Shown here: in pieces, positions 8,715-17,766 of the stretch
Numbering within the stretch: the stretch's first letter is position 1
Layout: every line of letters starts with the position of its first letter
Virus record (IMG/VR): IMGVR_UViG_3300042555_000899
Coordinates: 1-38,036 of that record
Strand: one strand, 5' to 3'
Origin: a virus
Length of the DNA: 38,036 bases
Notes under the pieces: generated by a model
What the model saw: only the letters and a program-made list of their open reading frames with translations
The model's database searches: none
What the model was told of the DNA's origin: nothing
Translations under genes and position numbers: made by a program

Positions 8715-10235
8715 ATGATTACTATAATATACTCAACCCATAAAGATTCTAAGTACAATTCAGAATTTAAAAAACATTTAGAAACTACTGTTGGTTTAAA
8801 AAATACACAAATTTTAGAGTACCAAAATAATAATGAATTTTCATTATCCCAAGTTTATAACCGAGGTATTGGTGAATCAATATATGATATTGTAGTATGT
8901 TTACATAATGATGTAAAACTAGAACAAGGTTGGGGTAAAAAATTAATAAAAGACTTTGAAGATAATCCTGATTATGGAATTATTGGCAAAGCAGGTTCTT
9001 GTTATTTTCCTGAATCAGGTGTCTATTGGGAAAGAATGGGTCAAACTATGGTTGGACAGGTTTATCATCACCCTGAAGGACAAAACAAATGGATTAATAA
9101 ATATTCACCAAAATTACCATTTTTAATACCTGTGGTAACACTTGATGGTTTATTTATATCGTTTAATAAAACAAAAATTAAACACACCTTTGATGAAACA
9201 ATTGGTAAATATCACTTTTATGACCATCCATTTTCATTGTCAAATTATTTAGATGGTGTTAAATTAGGAGTTACCACATCATTTGAAATTACTCATAAAT
9301 CAATTGGTCAACCAAATGAAGAATTTTACAAATCTAAAGAAGTTTTTTTGGAAAAATACAAAACTTTTTTACCATTAGAGATTAAACCAAGTACAGTCTA
9401 TATTCCCGAAGTAAAAGAAAAGAGTATAAAAATTTCTACTAAAACAGCAGTTATTATACCAACAAAAAGTAAATTAAATTTATTGTTTGATTGTGTTAAT
9501 TCGATAATTGAACATTCAGACAAAGAACAATATGAATTATTTATTGCCGATACAGGTTCTTCGTTAGATGAAATTAATCAAATTAAAGATTTTATTTCAG
9601 AAAGAACTAATGTATCAACCATTCATTTAATAGAATACGATTATTATAACTTTGCAAAAATTAATAATGATGTTGTTAAAAATCATATATCAAATGATTT
9701 TGAATACATACTTTTTTGTAATAATGATATCAAATTTTTAAACAACATTATTTATGGTTTAATGAAAATACACAAACAAAATCATAATGTTGGGACCGCT
9801 GGTTGTAGATTACATTTTGAAGATAATTTAGTACAACATGATGGTATTATTTCTTGGATTGCAAAACCTAATGATTTTAAATTATCTCATGCTGGATTTA
9901 AAAGTCATTATAATTACAGTACAAATATTAAAAAAGTATTAGGTAATACCGCAGGTTTAACGATGATTAAAAAATCATTGTTTGAAAAATTGGGATATTT
10001 TAATGAAGAATATAAAGTTTGTTTTGAAGATGTGGAAATGAATTTTAAATGTTTATTAAATGGTTTTACCAATTATTTTGACGGAAGATATGTTGCGTAT
10101 CATTATGAAAGTCAAACAAGAAAAAATGATGATGAAACTGATAAAAATATTAGTCACGATTTACACCAAGTTTTATTACCATTTGTTAATGAAAATAAAA
10201 CAAAACTGAGAAATTTTATTCCTCACGAACAATAA
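8715..10235 (+). CDS. Two-domain GT-A (GT2-like) glycosyltransferase fusion
   Basis: This 506-residue protein holds two glycosyltransferase-2-like domains in tandem. The first (about 1-235) starts MITIIYSTHKDS and has the metal-binding region CLHNDV (62-67). The second (about 243-495) starts TAVIIPTKSKLNLLFDCVNS, has FCNNDIKF (334-341) as its DxD-like site and EDVEMNFKCLLNG as the acidic catalytic-base region typical of GT2. Such fusions often build disaccharide repeats by alternating two activities. The gene begins 2 bases after the dUTPase stop. Specificity is unknown. Confidence 0.87.
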   Translation: MITIIYSTHKDSKYNSEFKKHLETTVGLKNTQILEYQNNNEFSLSQVYNRGIGESIYDIVVCLHNDVKLEQGWGKKLIKDFEDNPDYGIIGKAGSCYFPESGVYWERMGQTMVGQVYHHPEGQNKWINKYSPKLPFLIPVVTLDGLFISFNKTKIKHTFDETIGKYHFYDHPFSLSNYLDGVKLGVTTSFEITHKSIGQPNEEFYKSKEVFLEKYKTFLPLEIKPSTVYIPEVKEKSIKISTKTAVIIPTKSKLNLLFDCVNSIIEHSDKEQYELFIADTGSSLDEINQIKDFISERTNVSTIHLIEYDYYNFAKINNDVVKNHISNDFEYILFCNNDIKFLNNIIYGLMKIHKQNHNVGTAGCRLHFEDNLVQHDGIISWIAKPNDFKLSHAGFKSHYNYSTNIKKVLGNTAGLTMIKKSLFEKLGYFNEEYKVCFEDVEMNFKCLLNGFTNYFDGRYVAYHYESQTRKNDDETDKNISHDLHQVLLPFVNENKTKLRNFIPHEQ

Positions 10236-10246
10236 TATATTTTAAA

Positions 10247-10801
10247 ATGGAAAAAAAAATAACTTTTGTAATACCATCAATAAATAGACCATCAATAATT
10301 AACTGCGTTAATTCATTATTACATCAAACAAACCCAAATTGGGAATGTATCATTATTTACGATGGTGTTGATGGTTTTAAATTTGATGATGACCGAATAA
10401 AAATTGTAGTAACAGAAAAGTTAGGTGGTAGTAGTTCAGTTCACGGTATTTCGGGACTTGTTAGAAATGTTGGTTTAAATATGGTTAATACCGATTGGAT
10501 TGGTTTTTTAGATGATGATGACACATTAGATTCTAATTATGTCCATACGTTATTTACAAAATATAATGATTACGATTTTGTTATATGGAAAATGAAATAT
10601 ACCAATGGTCTTATATTACCAAGAGGTAACTCCATACAATTTGGTGATGTAGGAATATCTTACTGTTATAAAAATAAATTTGAAAATCTTAGATTTGATA
10701 AAAATAGAGACGGTGAAGATTTTGATTTTTTAATTAAATTAAAGTCATTAACAAATAATTTTATTATTGCACCTGAAGTATACTACAATATTAGACACTA
10801 A
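10247..10801 (+). CDS. GT2-like glycosyltransferase, short
   Basis: The GT2 N-terminal signature ITFVIPSINRPSIINCVNSL, a VRNVGLNMV helix (72-80) and a metal-binding LDDDD (88-92) are clear. A GEDFDFLIKL segment near residue 152 could be the catalytic-base ED motif. At 184 residues it is shorter than most GT2 enzymes (about 250-300), so it contains little beyond the GT-A core. An A-rich leader (TTTTAAA) precedes the ATG instead of a Shine-Dalgarno. Confidence 0.85.
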   Translation: MEKKITFVIPSINRPSIINCVNSLLHQTNPNWECIIIYDGVDGFKFDDDRIKIVVTEKLGGSSSVHGISGLVRNVGLNMVNTDWIGFLDDDDTLDSNYVHTLFTKYNDYDFVIWKMKYTNGLILPRGNSIQFGDVGISYCYKNKFENLRFDKNRDGEDFDFLIKLKSLTNNFIIAPEVYYNIRH

Positions 10802-10827
10802 TTATATATATATTATTTTTTATTAAA

Positions 10828-11493
10828 ATGAGATTGTTAATAAAATTTCCAACAAGAAATCGCAAAAGTAAATTTTTTAATGTTTTAGAACAATACCAAA
10901 CATTATGTGAAGACATTGAAAATACATTTTTTTTAATAACTTTAGATAATGATGATGAAGAAATGAATTCACCTGAAGTTGTTAATATTTTTAGTACATT
11001 TAAAAATATAAAATATGTCTACGGAGATAGTACTTCTAAAATTCATGCAATAAATAGAGACCTTGAAACTGAAAATGAATGGGACATTGTTTTATTAGCG
11101 TCAGATGATATGACACCAAAAGTTAAAGGGTATGACAATATTATCCGTAACAAAATGAAAGAACATTATCCAGATACTGATGGGATTTTATGGTTTAACG
11201 ATGGACACCAAGGAACAACATTAAACACTTTAAGTATATTAGGTAAAAAATACTATGAAAGATTTAATTACATTTATTACCCTGAATATAAATCAATGTG
11301 GTCCGATAATGAATTTATGTTAGTTGGAAATATCTTAGAAAAACAAACGTATTTTGATGAAGTTATTATTGAACATGAACATCCTGATTGGGGATTTGGG
11401 GGTAAAGATTCGATTCATATAAAGAATGTAGAAAATGAAACTCACGATAAAAATTTATTTTTAAACAGACAATCTAATAAATTTTATTTATGA
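10828..11493 (+). CDS. GT-A-like glycosyltransferase, divergent
   Basis: The 221-residue protein opens with a GT2-like strand and loop (LLIKFPTRNRKSKFFNVL), then FFLITLDNDDEE (about 44-55) and an IVLLASDDMTP segment (about 87-97) in the place of the DxD metal site. EHEHPDWGFGGKDS near residue 182 resembles the acceptor-side end of related enzymes. A GT2-like fold is probable but the match is weaker than for its neighbours. It overlaps the following gene by ATGA. Confidence 0.72.
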   Translation: MRLLIKFPTRNRKSKFFNVLEQYQTLCEDIENTFFLITLDNDDEEMNSPEVVNIFSTFKNIKYVYGDSTSKIHAINRDLETENEWDIVLLASDDMTPKVKGYDNIIRNKMKEHYPDTDGILWFNDGHQGTTLNTLSILGKKYYERFNYIYYPEYKSMWSDNEFMLVGNILEKQTYFDEVIIEHEHPDWGFGGKDSIHIKNVENETHDKNLFLNRQSNKFYL

Positions 11494-12359
11494 AAAACAT
11501 TTGTACAGTATCCGACAATAATTATTTAATTAAAGGTTTAACTTTATATGAATCTTTAAAGGAATCTTCTAAAGATTTTATCCTTCATTATCTGTGTATT
11601 GATGATACATCATTTAATAAGTTAATTCAATTTGAATCTGAAACTTTAAAAGTTTGGAATATAAATAAATTATTAAATGATGATAGTAATTTATTAAACC
11701 TTAAAAACACAAACTATCAATATTTTTGTTGGTCATTAGCATCGTATTTTTCAAATTTTTTAATGAAAAAAAATAATGAATCAATATTATATATTGATTC
11801 CGACATTTTACTTTATGATGATGTTGAGGTAATTTTAAATGCCATTGATAATAAAGATATTGGTATTTTTAGACATAGACAATTTAATTTATCAATTGAC
11901 ACCCCTGAAGGTCATTATAATGTTGGTATTGTTTATTTTAAGAATAGTGATATTGGTAAACAAGTATTGAACTGGTGGGCAGATGCGGTTTTATTTAAAA
12001 AATACCCTATTTTATCAACTTGTGGAGACCAAAAATATTTAGACGAGTTTCCAAGAATGTGTGAAAATATTTTTATTGATGGAGAATTAGCACATGGGGC
12101 ACCATGGCAATGGCAACTTTATAATTTTGATAATTACAAAAACGATGGAACAATAATTTGGGAAGGTAAAAAACAAAAATTAATTTTTAGTCATTTTTCA
12201 CAATTTAATTATAATTTAGAAAATGATACTTATCTACCATCATCACAACACCATATATACACGCCATTAACCATGTATACTAACAATGAGGGATTAAAAA
12301 TAATTTATGATGATTATTTTGATAAAATAAAAAAAACTAATTTTAAATATAACAAATGA
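11490..12359 (+). CDS. GT8-like nucleotide-sugar glycosyltransferase
   Basis: The N-terminal phrase ICTVSDNNYLIKGLTLYESL is typical of GT8 and related retaining enzymes, and YIDSDILLYDD (101-111) contains the DxD metal-binding motif (D103, D105). A GHYNVGIVYFKNS segment near 142 matches the region after the DxD strand. GDQKYLDEFP (about 174-183) resembles the DQ segment of the family. The protein is 289 residues, a normal length. It overlaps both neighbours by ATGA, indicating one transcript with coupled translation. Donor and acceptor are unknown. Confidence 0.84.
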   Translation: MKNICTVSDNNYLIKGLTLYESLKESSKDFILHYLCIDDTSFNKLIQFESETLKVWNINKLLNDDSNLLNLKNTNYQYFCWSLASYFSNFLMKKNNESILYIDSDILLYDDVEVILNAIDNKDIGIFRHRQFNLSIDTPEGHYNVGIVYFKNSDIGKQVLNWWADAVLFKKYPILSTCGDQKYLDEFPRMCENIFIDGELAHGAPWQWQLYNFDNYKNDGTIIWEGKKQKLIFSHFSQFNYNLENDTYLPSSQHHIYTPLTMYTNNEGLKIIYDDYFDKIKKTNFKYNK

Positions 12360-13252
12360 AAATAGCATTTGGAATGATTGTTTTTGAGGGTGATTATGTT
12401 CTAAAAGAATGTTTGGAACAGGTGTACCCTTTTGCATCACAAATTCTTATCGCTGAAGGTCCCGTTTCTTATTGGCAAAGACAAGGAAGAACAACATCAA
12501 CAGATAATACCAATAAAATTATTAGTGAATTTCCTGACCCAGAAAACAAAATTAAAGTTGTTCATGGTGAATTTAATGAAAAAGATGACCAATGTCGTGC
12601 GTATATGCAAAATATAAATGACGACATTAATTATATATGGAATTTAGATTCTGATGAAGTTTATAAGACTGAAGATTTAAAAAAAATAATTAACTTCTTA
12701 AAAAAAGAACAACCAACAAGTGTTGGAATTAGAAGTTGTTCTTTTTATGGCGGGTTTGACCATTATTTAACAGGTTTTGAGTTAAATAAAGATAATTTTT
12801 TACGTATTTTTAAATATGTTAAAGGGTCTACTTGGTTTACTCATAGACCGCCTACAATACAATATCCATCAAATAGTAATATTGTAAAAAAACATATTGA
12901 CAGTGAAACTCTTTTTAATGAAACAGGTGTTCAAATGTATCATTATTCTTATGTGTTTCCAACACAAGTTTCAACAAAAATTGGATATTATAAAGACAGT
13001 GTTAGTAAACAAAATTGTATTGATAATTATTTTAATGATATTTATTTACCATGGGTCTTAGGTGATGAAACCCAAAAATTAAAAATAGAATCAAATTATA
13101 TAGGTGTACATGAATTTAAACCACATGTTAGGGGTGAATGTTATACTAAAAAATTTGAAGGTACTCACCCTGAATCAATAATTAATTCATATGAATTATT
13201 AAACCAAAGATTTAAAAAAGAATTACAAAACTATGTGGATGACCCCAAATGA
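12356..13252 (+). CDS. GT2-like glycosyltransferase
   Basis: Residues 1-110 form a GT-A nucleotide-binding half: IAFGMIVFEGDYVLKECLEQ at the start, an AEGP turn (33-36), and NLDSDEV (97-103) carrying the DxD-type metal site. The C-terminal half is Tyr/Phe/His-rich with no recognised motif. The glycosyltransferase fold is well supported; the specific reaction is not. The last 20 bases overlap the following methyltransferase-like gene in another frame. Confidence 0.8.
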   Translation: MKIAFGMIVFEGDYVLKECLEQVYPFASQILIAEGPVSYWQRQGRTTSTDNTNKIISEFPDPENKIKVVHGEFNEKDDQCRAYMQNINDDINYIWNLDSDEVYKTEDLKKIINFLKKEQPTSVGIRSCSFYGGFDHYLTGFELNKDNFLRIFKYVKGSTWFTHRPPTIQYPSNSNIVKKHIDSETLFNETGVQMYHYSYVFPTQVSTKIGYYKDSVSKQNCIDNYFNDIYLPWVLGDETQKLKIESNYIGVHEFKPHVRGECYTKKFEGTHPESIINSYELLNQRFKKELQNYVDDPK

Positions 13253-13724
13253 ACAAAATTTTTTTAAACAAAATTTAAATCCAAATCAAAGAGTTTTAGA
13301 ATGGGGATGTGGCTCATCAACAATTGACCTGTCAAATATTGTTAATGAAGTCCATAGTATTGAACACAACGAAGATTGGTATAACAAAATTAAACAGGAA
13401 TTACTAAATAATCCAAATGTATTTTTACACCTTTGTCAACCAAATGAAACATATGTTGAAGGTGGTCATTGTGGAACGTATGAGCAATTTAAAACATATA
13501 TTACAAAACCTATTAAATTAGGTAAATTTAATTTGATTTTTATTGATGGTAGGGCAAGAATTGAATGTGCTAAAATATGTAAAGATATTTCACATGAAGA
13601 TACTTTAATTTTTATTCATGATTATAAAGGTAGATACCATAGTGAAAATTATAAAGAAGTTGAAAACTATTTAACCTTTATTTCTGAAGTGGAAAACTTA
13701 GCTTTATTTAAAATAAAAAAATGA
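13233..13724 (+). CDS. SAM-dependent methyltransferase-like protein
   Basis: RVLEWGCGSSTIDLS (20-34) is a Rossmann motif I that normally holds S-adenosylmethionine, followed by an acidic turn (VHSIEHN) at the end of strand 2 and FNLIFIDGRAR further on, the motif IV region. The 163 residues cover only the catalytic core. It may methylate a sugar or act on a glycan intermediate, given neighbours on both sides. ATG at 13239 (two codons in) is an equally plausible start and would shorten the overlap. The end overlaps the next gene by ATGA. Confidence 0.78.
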   Translation: MWMTPNEQNFFKQNLNPNQRVLEWGCGSSTIDLSNIVNEVHSIEHNEDWYNKIKQELLNNPNVFLHLCQPNETYVEGGHCGTYEQFKTYITKPIKLGKFNLIFIDGRARIECAKICKDISHEDTLIFIHDYKGRYHSENYKEVENYLTFISEVENLALFKIKK

Positions 13725-14527
13725 AAAATATACCAGTAATTTTTATTCACCAAGGCTATCAACCCTATCTAAATTTTACTGTACAACAAGCCAGTAAAAA
13801 AAATAAAGTGTTTTTTATTGGAACGCAAGAACCACCAAAAAATGATAATGTGTCGTTTTTTAATTTACAAAATTATAATAAATACACAAATCAGTTTTCT
13901 GAAATTTATGAAAATTTAAGCACCAATAATTACGATTATGAATTATTTTGTTTTTTAAGATGGTTTGTATTAAAAGAATTCATGGAAGAACAAAATTTAG
14001 ATACCGTCTTTTATGTAGATTCTGACGTTATGTTATATGTTGATATTAGTGAAGAATATAAAAAATATGAACAATATGATTTAACATTACTTCATAGGAC
14101 AGCTGCGATTTCTTCATATTTTACTAAAGTTGGCTTAGACAATTTTACTAATTTTCTAATGAAAACTTTTAATAATAAACAATCATACGAATATCAAAAA
14201 ATTGCATCACATTACCATGTAAGACAAAAATTTGGACTTCCTGGTGGTGTTTGTGACATGACTTATTTTGATTTTTTTCATTATATGGATGATGGTGGTG
14301 GTGGACCTGGTAAAGTCGGTGAAATGATGTTAATCATTAACGATTCTACTTATGACCACAACATAAATGTCCCTGACCAATATTTTGATTTTAATGGGAT
14401 TAAAAATATTAAAATTAAAGATGGATTTCCATATGTATATAACCATAAATTAAAAAAAGATATTAGATTTAATTCACTTCATTTTCAAGGAGATTCAAAA
14501 TATCACATATCAAGTTTTATAATCTAA
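13721..14527 (+). CDS. DxD-containing glycosyltransferase-like protein
   Basis: VFYVDSDVMLYVDIS (96-110) is a clear GT-A DxD motif (D100, D102) of the kind found in GT8-like and related enzymes. The upstream LFCFLRWFVLKEFM helix matches the segment that positions this strand. The C-terminal half contains a Gly run (DDGGGGPGKVGEMM, about 191-204) and a terminal LHFQGDSKYHI phrase, similar to the His-x-x-Gly ends of such enzymes. The 268 residues are a normal length. It shares one base with the next gene (TAATG). Confidence 0.8.
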   Translation: MKNIPVIFIHQGYQPYLNFTVQQASKKNKVFFIGTQEPPKNDNVSFFNLQNYNKYTNQFSEIYENLSTNNYDYELFCFLRWFVLKEFMEEQNLDTVFYVDSDVMLYVDISEEYKKYEQYDLTLLHRTAAISSYFTKVGLDNFTNFLMKTFNNKQSYEYQKIASHYHVRQKFGLPGGVCDMTYFDFFHYMDDGGGGPGKVGEMMLIINDSTYDHNINVPDQYFDFNGIKNIKIKDGFPYVYNHKLKKDIRFNSLHFQGDSKYHISSFII

Positions 14528-15129
14528 TGAGCAAATTTATTGATAGTTGGAAAAACAAAAAAGTTTTTGAAAAACAACTTGAATTGAATAAGTTTGAATT
14601 TAATAACTTATATCCACAACATTGGTTTGATTTTTTAAACACAATTAAATCTTTAAATATTTCTAATATATTAGATGTTGGATGTGGTTCGGGAGTTTAT
14701 TATAAGTTATGTCAAAAAGAAATTCCAAACATTAATTATTTTGGTGTTGATTACTCAATAGACGCAATTGAAATTGCGAAACGTGAATATTCTGAAACAA
14801 ATTTTGATGTTAAATCAATAAATGATTTAACTGAAGATTATTTAAATCAATTTGATTTAATTCATTTAGGTGCGGTGTTAGATGTATTACCAAATGGGGA
14901 TGAGGTACTTGAACAAATATTTAACTTAAAACCAAAAAAACTTTTTATAGGTAGAATAAAATTTACAGATACCCCGTCCAATTATGTTGAATATAAAGCA
15001 TACGATGAAATCATGACGTATGAATATAGACATAATTTGTTAAATTTTACTAATTTATCAAAAAAATATAATTACACTATAAAATTTAAATCAAATAACG
15101 TATTATTAACTTATGAACCAAACAAATAA
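14527..15129 (+). CDS. Class I SAM-dependent methyltransferase
   Basis: ILDVGCGSGVYY (48-59) is a textbook motif I. YFGVDYSIDAIEIAK (about 75-89) provides the acidic residue that binds the ribose of S-adenosylmethionine, and FDLIHLGAVLDVLP (about 113-126) is motif IV. The 200-residue length fits small class I enzymes. By context it probably methylates a sugar or sugar nucleotide, but phage nucleic acid cannot be excluded. Its end overlaps the next gene by 17 bases. Confidence 0.88.
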   Translation: MSKFIDSWKNKKVFEKQLELNKFEFNNLYPQHWFDFLNTIKSLNISNILDVGCGSGVYYKLCQKEIPNINYFGVDYSIDAIEIAKREYSETNFDVKSINDLTEDYLNQFDLIHLGAVLDVLPNGDEVLEQIFNLKPKKLFIGRIKFTDTPSNYVEYKAYDEIMTYEYRHNLLNFTNLSKKYNYTIKFKSNNVLLTYEPNK

Positions 15130-15856
15130 TTTAACAAGAGAAAAAATGTTGGAGCTTATTGATGAGTTTCATCAATTATATCAAACAAGACCAATTAAAG
15201 ATAATAACGGTGGGATGAAGTCGGGACACATGTTTCCGTCTTGGTTTGTTATAAAAATATTACAACCAAAGTACATCATTGAGAGTGGAGTATGGAAAGG
15301 TCTTGGAACTTGGTTTTTTGAAAAAGCAAGCCCTAATAGTAAAATTATCTCCATTGACCCAAATCCTAACTTTAGAGTTTACACAAGTGAAAAAGTAGAA
15401 TATAGAACAACAGATTTTACATTAAATTCTTGGAATGACATTGATATTGAAGATACTTTAGTTTTTTTAGATGACCATCAAAATAGTTTAGAAAGGATAA
15501 AATTTGCAAAACAGGTAGGTTTTAAACATATTATGGTTGAGGATAACTATCCTTATAATCAAGGAGATTGTTATACCCCAAAAAAAATATTGTCACAAAA
15601 AAACTATGTAATTGATTTGGCGGGTAATAGAACTTGGTATGATGCAAAATCTGAAGACTATGAATATTTTACTAAAACTGTGACAAAATACATAGAATTT
15701 CCACCATTATTTAAAGATGATAAAACTAGATGGGGTGATGAGTGGATAAATGAAAATTACGAAACTCCAGAACAATTATTGTCGGATACTGAAAAATATA
15801 AAGATTTTTTTGATGAACTAAAAGATTATACATGGATTTGTTACTTAGAATTATAA
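15113..15856 (+). CDS. Rossmann-fold methyltransferase-like protein
   Basis: YIIESGVWKGLGTWFFE (54-70) followed by KIISIDPNP (77-85) and TLVFLDDHQNS (115-125) matches the class I methyltransferase layout, in the divergent form seen in cephalosporin-hydroxylase-like and macrocin-type O-methyltransferases, where an Asp-Asp-His-like cluster can bind metal. HIMVEDNYPYNQGD follows at about 138-151. The C-terminal 80 residues are rich in aromatic and acidic residues without a known motif. O-methylation of a sugar is plausible by neighbourhood. The start lies within the upstream gene; a later ATG (15146) is possible. Confidence 0.72.
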   Translation: MNQTNNLTREKMLELIDEFHQLYQTRPIKDNNGGMKSGHMFPSWFVIKILQPKYIIESGVWKGLGTWFFEKASPNSKIISIDPNPNFRVYTSEKVEYRTTDFTLNSWNDIDIEDTLVFLDDHQNSLERIKFAKQVGFKHIMVEDNYPYNQGDCYTPKKILSQKNYVIDLAGNRTWYDAKSEDYEYFTKTVTKYIEFPPLFKDDKTRWGDEWINENYETPEQLLSDTEKYKDFFDELKDYTWICYLEL

Positions 15857-15883
15857 TTAAACACGCAATTTAAAATAATAGAA

Positions 15884-16819
15884 ATGATAAATATAAGTTT
15901 AGAAAATAATTTAGAATTATATCAAGATTACGAAAAATCATTATCTTTTTTATCTAATATTGATGATAGTTCATATAACTATCCTAATAATATTACATAT
16001 TTTCACGTTTATTCGGAAATTAAAAACGAAAAGGAACTTTTATGTATTGAGTCGTATTTGGCAACTCAAGATTTAGAAAAAACTAAGTTAATATTATGGT
16101 CAGATTATGATATCTCAGACAATGAGTTAATTAAACCATACAAAGATTTAATAGATATGAGAGTCTATAATTTTAAAACCGAATCCATAGGTACATTACT
16201 TGAAAATAATGAGTACTTAAATGGTGCTAACGATACAAAACATTATATGAAAAGTGGTATTTTAAGATTCCTTGTAACTTACAAATATGGTGGAGTATGG
16301 GTTGATATGGACATGGTATTACTAAGAAACTTTAAACCAATTTTAGACCAAGAATGGGCATATATGTGGGGGGCTGAAACGGACTTCAATAATTTTGGAC
16401 CATGTGCGGCAATTATGAATATTCACAAAGAAAGCTCTCACGGTAAAATGTGTCTTGAAGAAATTTTAAATACAAGAATGGTTCCTGATAGTACTGTTTT
16501 AGACCACGTTTTATTAGCAAAAGTTTACACTAAAAATAAATTCACAGTATTTCCCTCAGCTTTTTTTAATACTGAGTGGCAAATGAATGTAAAATGGTTA
16601 AATGGTGTTAAACAATATGACCCAAATGGATTGGGTACAAAAACTGAAAAGGGTTGGTTTGTAAAAAATGAATATAGTGATTCATTATTTGAAAACGCAT
16701 TTTCTTGGCATTGGCACAATTCAACATATAAAAATCATACAATAGGTGAAGGCAGTAAATTTTATCAATTACAAAATAAAATAAAATCATTATTAAATGA
16801 TAAAAAAATTATTTTATGA
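15884..16819 (+). CDS. GT32-like glycosyltransferase (sugar-binding DxD type)
   Basis: YGGVWVDMDMVLLRNF (135-150) is the hallmark of the Gly_transf_sug/GT32 group, with DMD (141-143) coordinating the donor-bound metal. ITYFHVYSE (37-45) and LWSDYDISDN (71-80) fit the early strands of the same fold, and FSWHWHNSTY near the C-terminus is a typical His-containing end. The 311 residues fit the family. A 27-base non-coding gap precedes it, and its end overlaps the dehydratase gene by ATGA. Confidence 0.88.
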   Translation: MINISLENNLELYQDYEKSLSFLSNIDDSSYNYPNNITYFHVYSEIKNEKELLCIESYLATQDLEKTKLILWSDYDISDNELIKPYKDLIDMRVYNFKTESIGTLLENNEYLNGANDTKHYMKSGILRFLVTYKYGGVWVDMDMVLLRNFKPILDQEWAYMWGAETDFNNFGPCAAIMNIHKESSHGKMCLEEILNTRMVPDSTVLDHVLLAKVYTKNKFTVFPSAFFNTEWQMNVKWLNGVKQYDPNGLGTKTEKGWFVKNEYSDSLFENAFSWHWHNSTYKNHTIGEGSKFYQLQNKIKSLLNDKKIIL

Positions 16820-17763
16820 AAAAAGCACTAATAATTGGAATATCAGGACAAGATGGTTCTTTATTAGCAAAGCATTTATTGGAAAATAACTATAAAGTAT
16901 ATGGGACATCAAGAGATTATGAATTAACATCATTTAATGGTTTAAAAAAACTTGGAATTTTTGATAAGGTTGAATTACAGTCAATGATACTTAACGATTT
17001 TAGAAGTGTTATGAAAGCAATTGACGTTGTAAGACCAGATGAAATTTATAATTTGGCGGGTCAAACATCTGTGGGTTTTTCATTTTTACAACCAGTTGAA
17101 ACTATTGAGAGTATTATTAATGGATGTCTTAATGTTTTGGAAACTGTTAAATTTTTAAAGTTAGATTGTAAAATTTTTAATCCGTGTTCTTCCGAATGTT
17201 TTGGGGAATCTACAGATAACTCAAAAGAATCAACACCTTTTAACCCACTATCACCATATGCTGTTGCTAAAACCTCGGCATATTGGTTAACATCAAATTA
17301 TCGAAAATCTTACGGTATATACACATGTTCGGGAATATTGAGTAATCATGAATCATTTTTAAGAAGTGAAAGATTTGTGACCATGAAAATTATAAATTCG
17401 GCCAAAAGAATTTACGAGGGGGTTCAGAGTAAATTAGAGTTAGGTAATATTTCTATTGTTAGAGATTGGGGGTGTGCTGAAGAGTATGTAAAGGCAATGC
17501 ATTTAATGTTACAACAAGAAAATCCTGAAGATATGATAATTTCAACAAATAAATCAATAAGCTTGGAAGAGTTTATTGATTATACATTTAAAAAATATAA
17601 TTTAGATTATCAAAAACATATAATAATAAATAATGACTTAATAAGACCAAACGACATTAAAGTTAGTAGATTGTCAAATAATAAAATATTTGACCGTTTA
17701 GGATGGAAGCCTCAAAATAACGTGTATAATGTAATTGATAAATTAGTGAACACTTTAAATTAA
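16816..17763 (+). CDS. gmd: GDP-mannose 4,6-dehydratase-like short-chain dehydrogenase
   Basis: The family enzyme converts GDP-mannose to GDP-4-keto-6-deoxymannose with bound NADP. Seen here are the cofactor loop GISGQDGS (8-15), NLAGQTSVGFSFLQP (79-93, close to the NLAAQSHV phrase of Gmd), catalytic CSSE (124-127), SPYAVAK (Tyr148, Lys152), and NHES with FVTMKI after it, which are substrate-site phrases of Gmd rather than of other epimerases. NISIVRDWG matches the Gmd RDWG segment. The 315 residues are slightly shorter than bacterial Gmd (about 345-370). It is followed by an aminotransferase and a ketoisomerase, forming a sugar-nucleotide cassette. Confidence 0.9.
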   Translation: MKKALIIGISGQDGSLLAKHLLENNYKVYGTSRDYELTSFNGLKKLGIFDKVELQSMILNDFRSVMKAIDVVRPDEIYNLAGQTSVGFSFLQPVETIESIINGCLNVLETVKFLKLDCKIFNPCSSECFGESTDNSKESTPFNPLSPYAVAKTSAYWLTSNYRKSYGIYTCSGILSNHESFLRSERFVTMKIINSAKRIYEGVQSKLELGNISIVRDWGCAEEYVKAMHLMLQQENPEDMIISTNKSISLEEFIDYTFKKYNLDYQKHIIINNDLIRPNDIKVSRLSNNKIFDRLGWKPQNNVYNVIDKLVNTLN

Positions 17764-17766
17764 AAT

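Noticed and set aside
12432-12617. Plus-strand 61-codon frame inside the GT2-like gene
   Set aside because: Fully contained in a well-supported gene in another frame and without its own start context.
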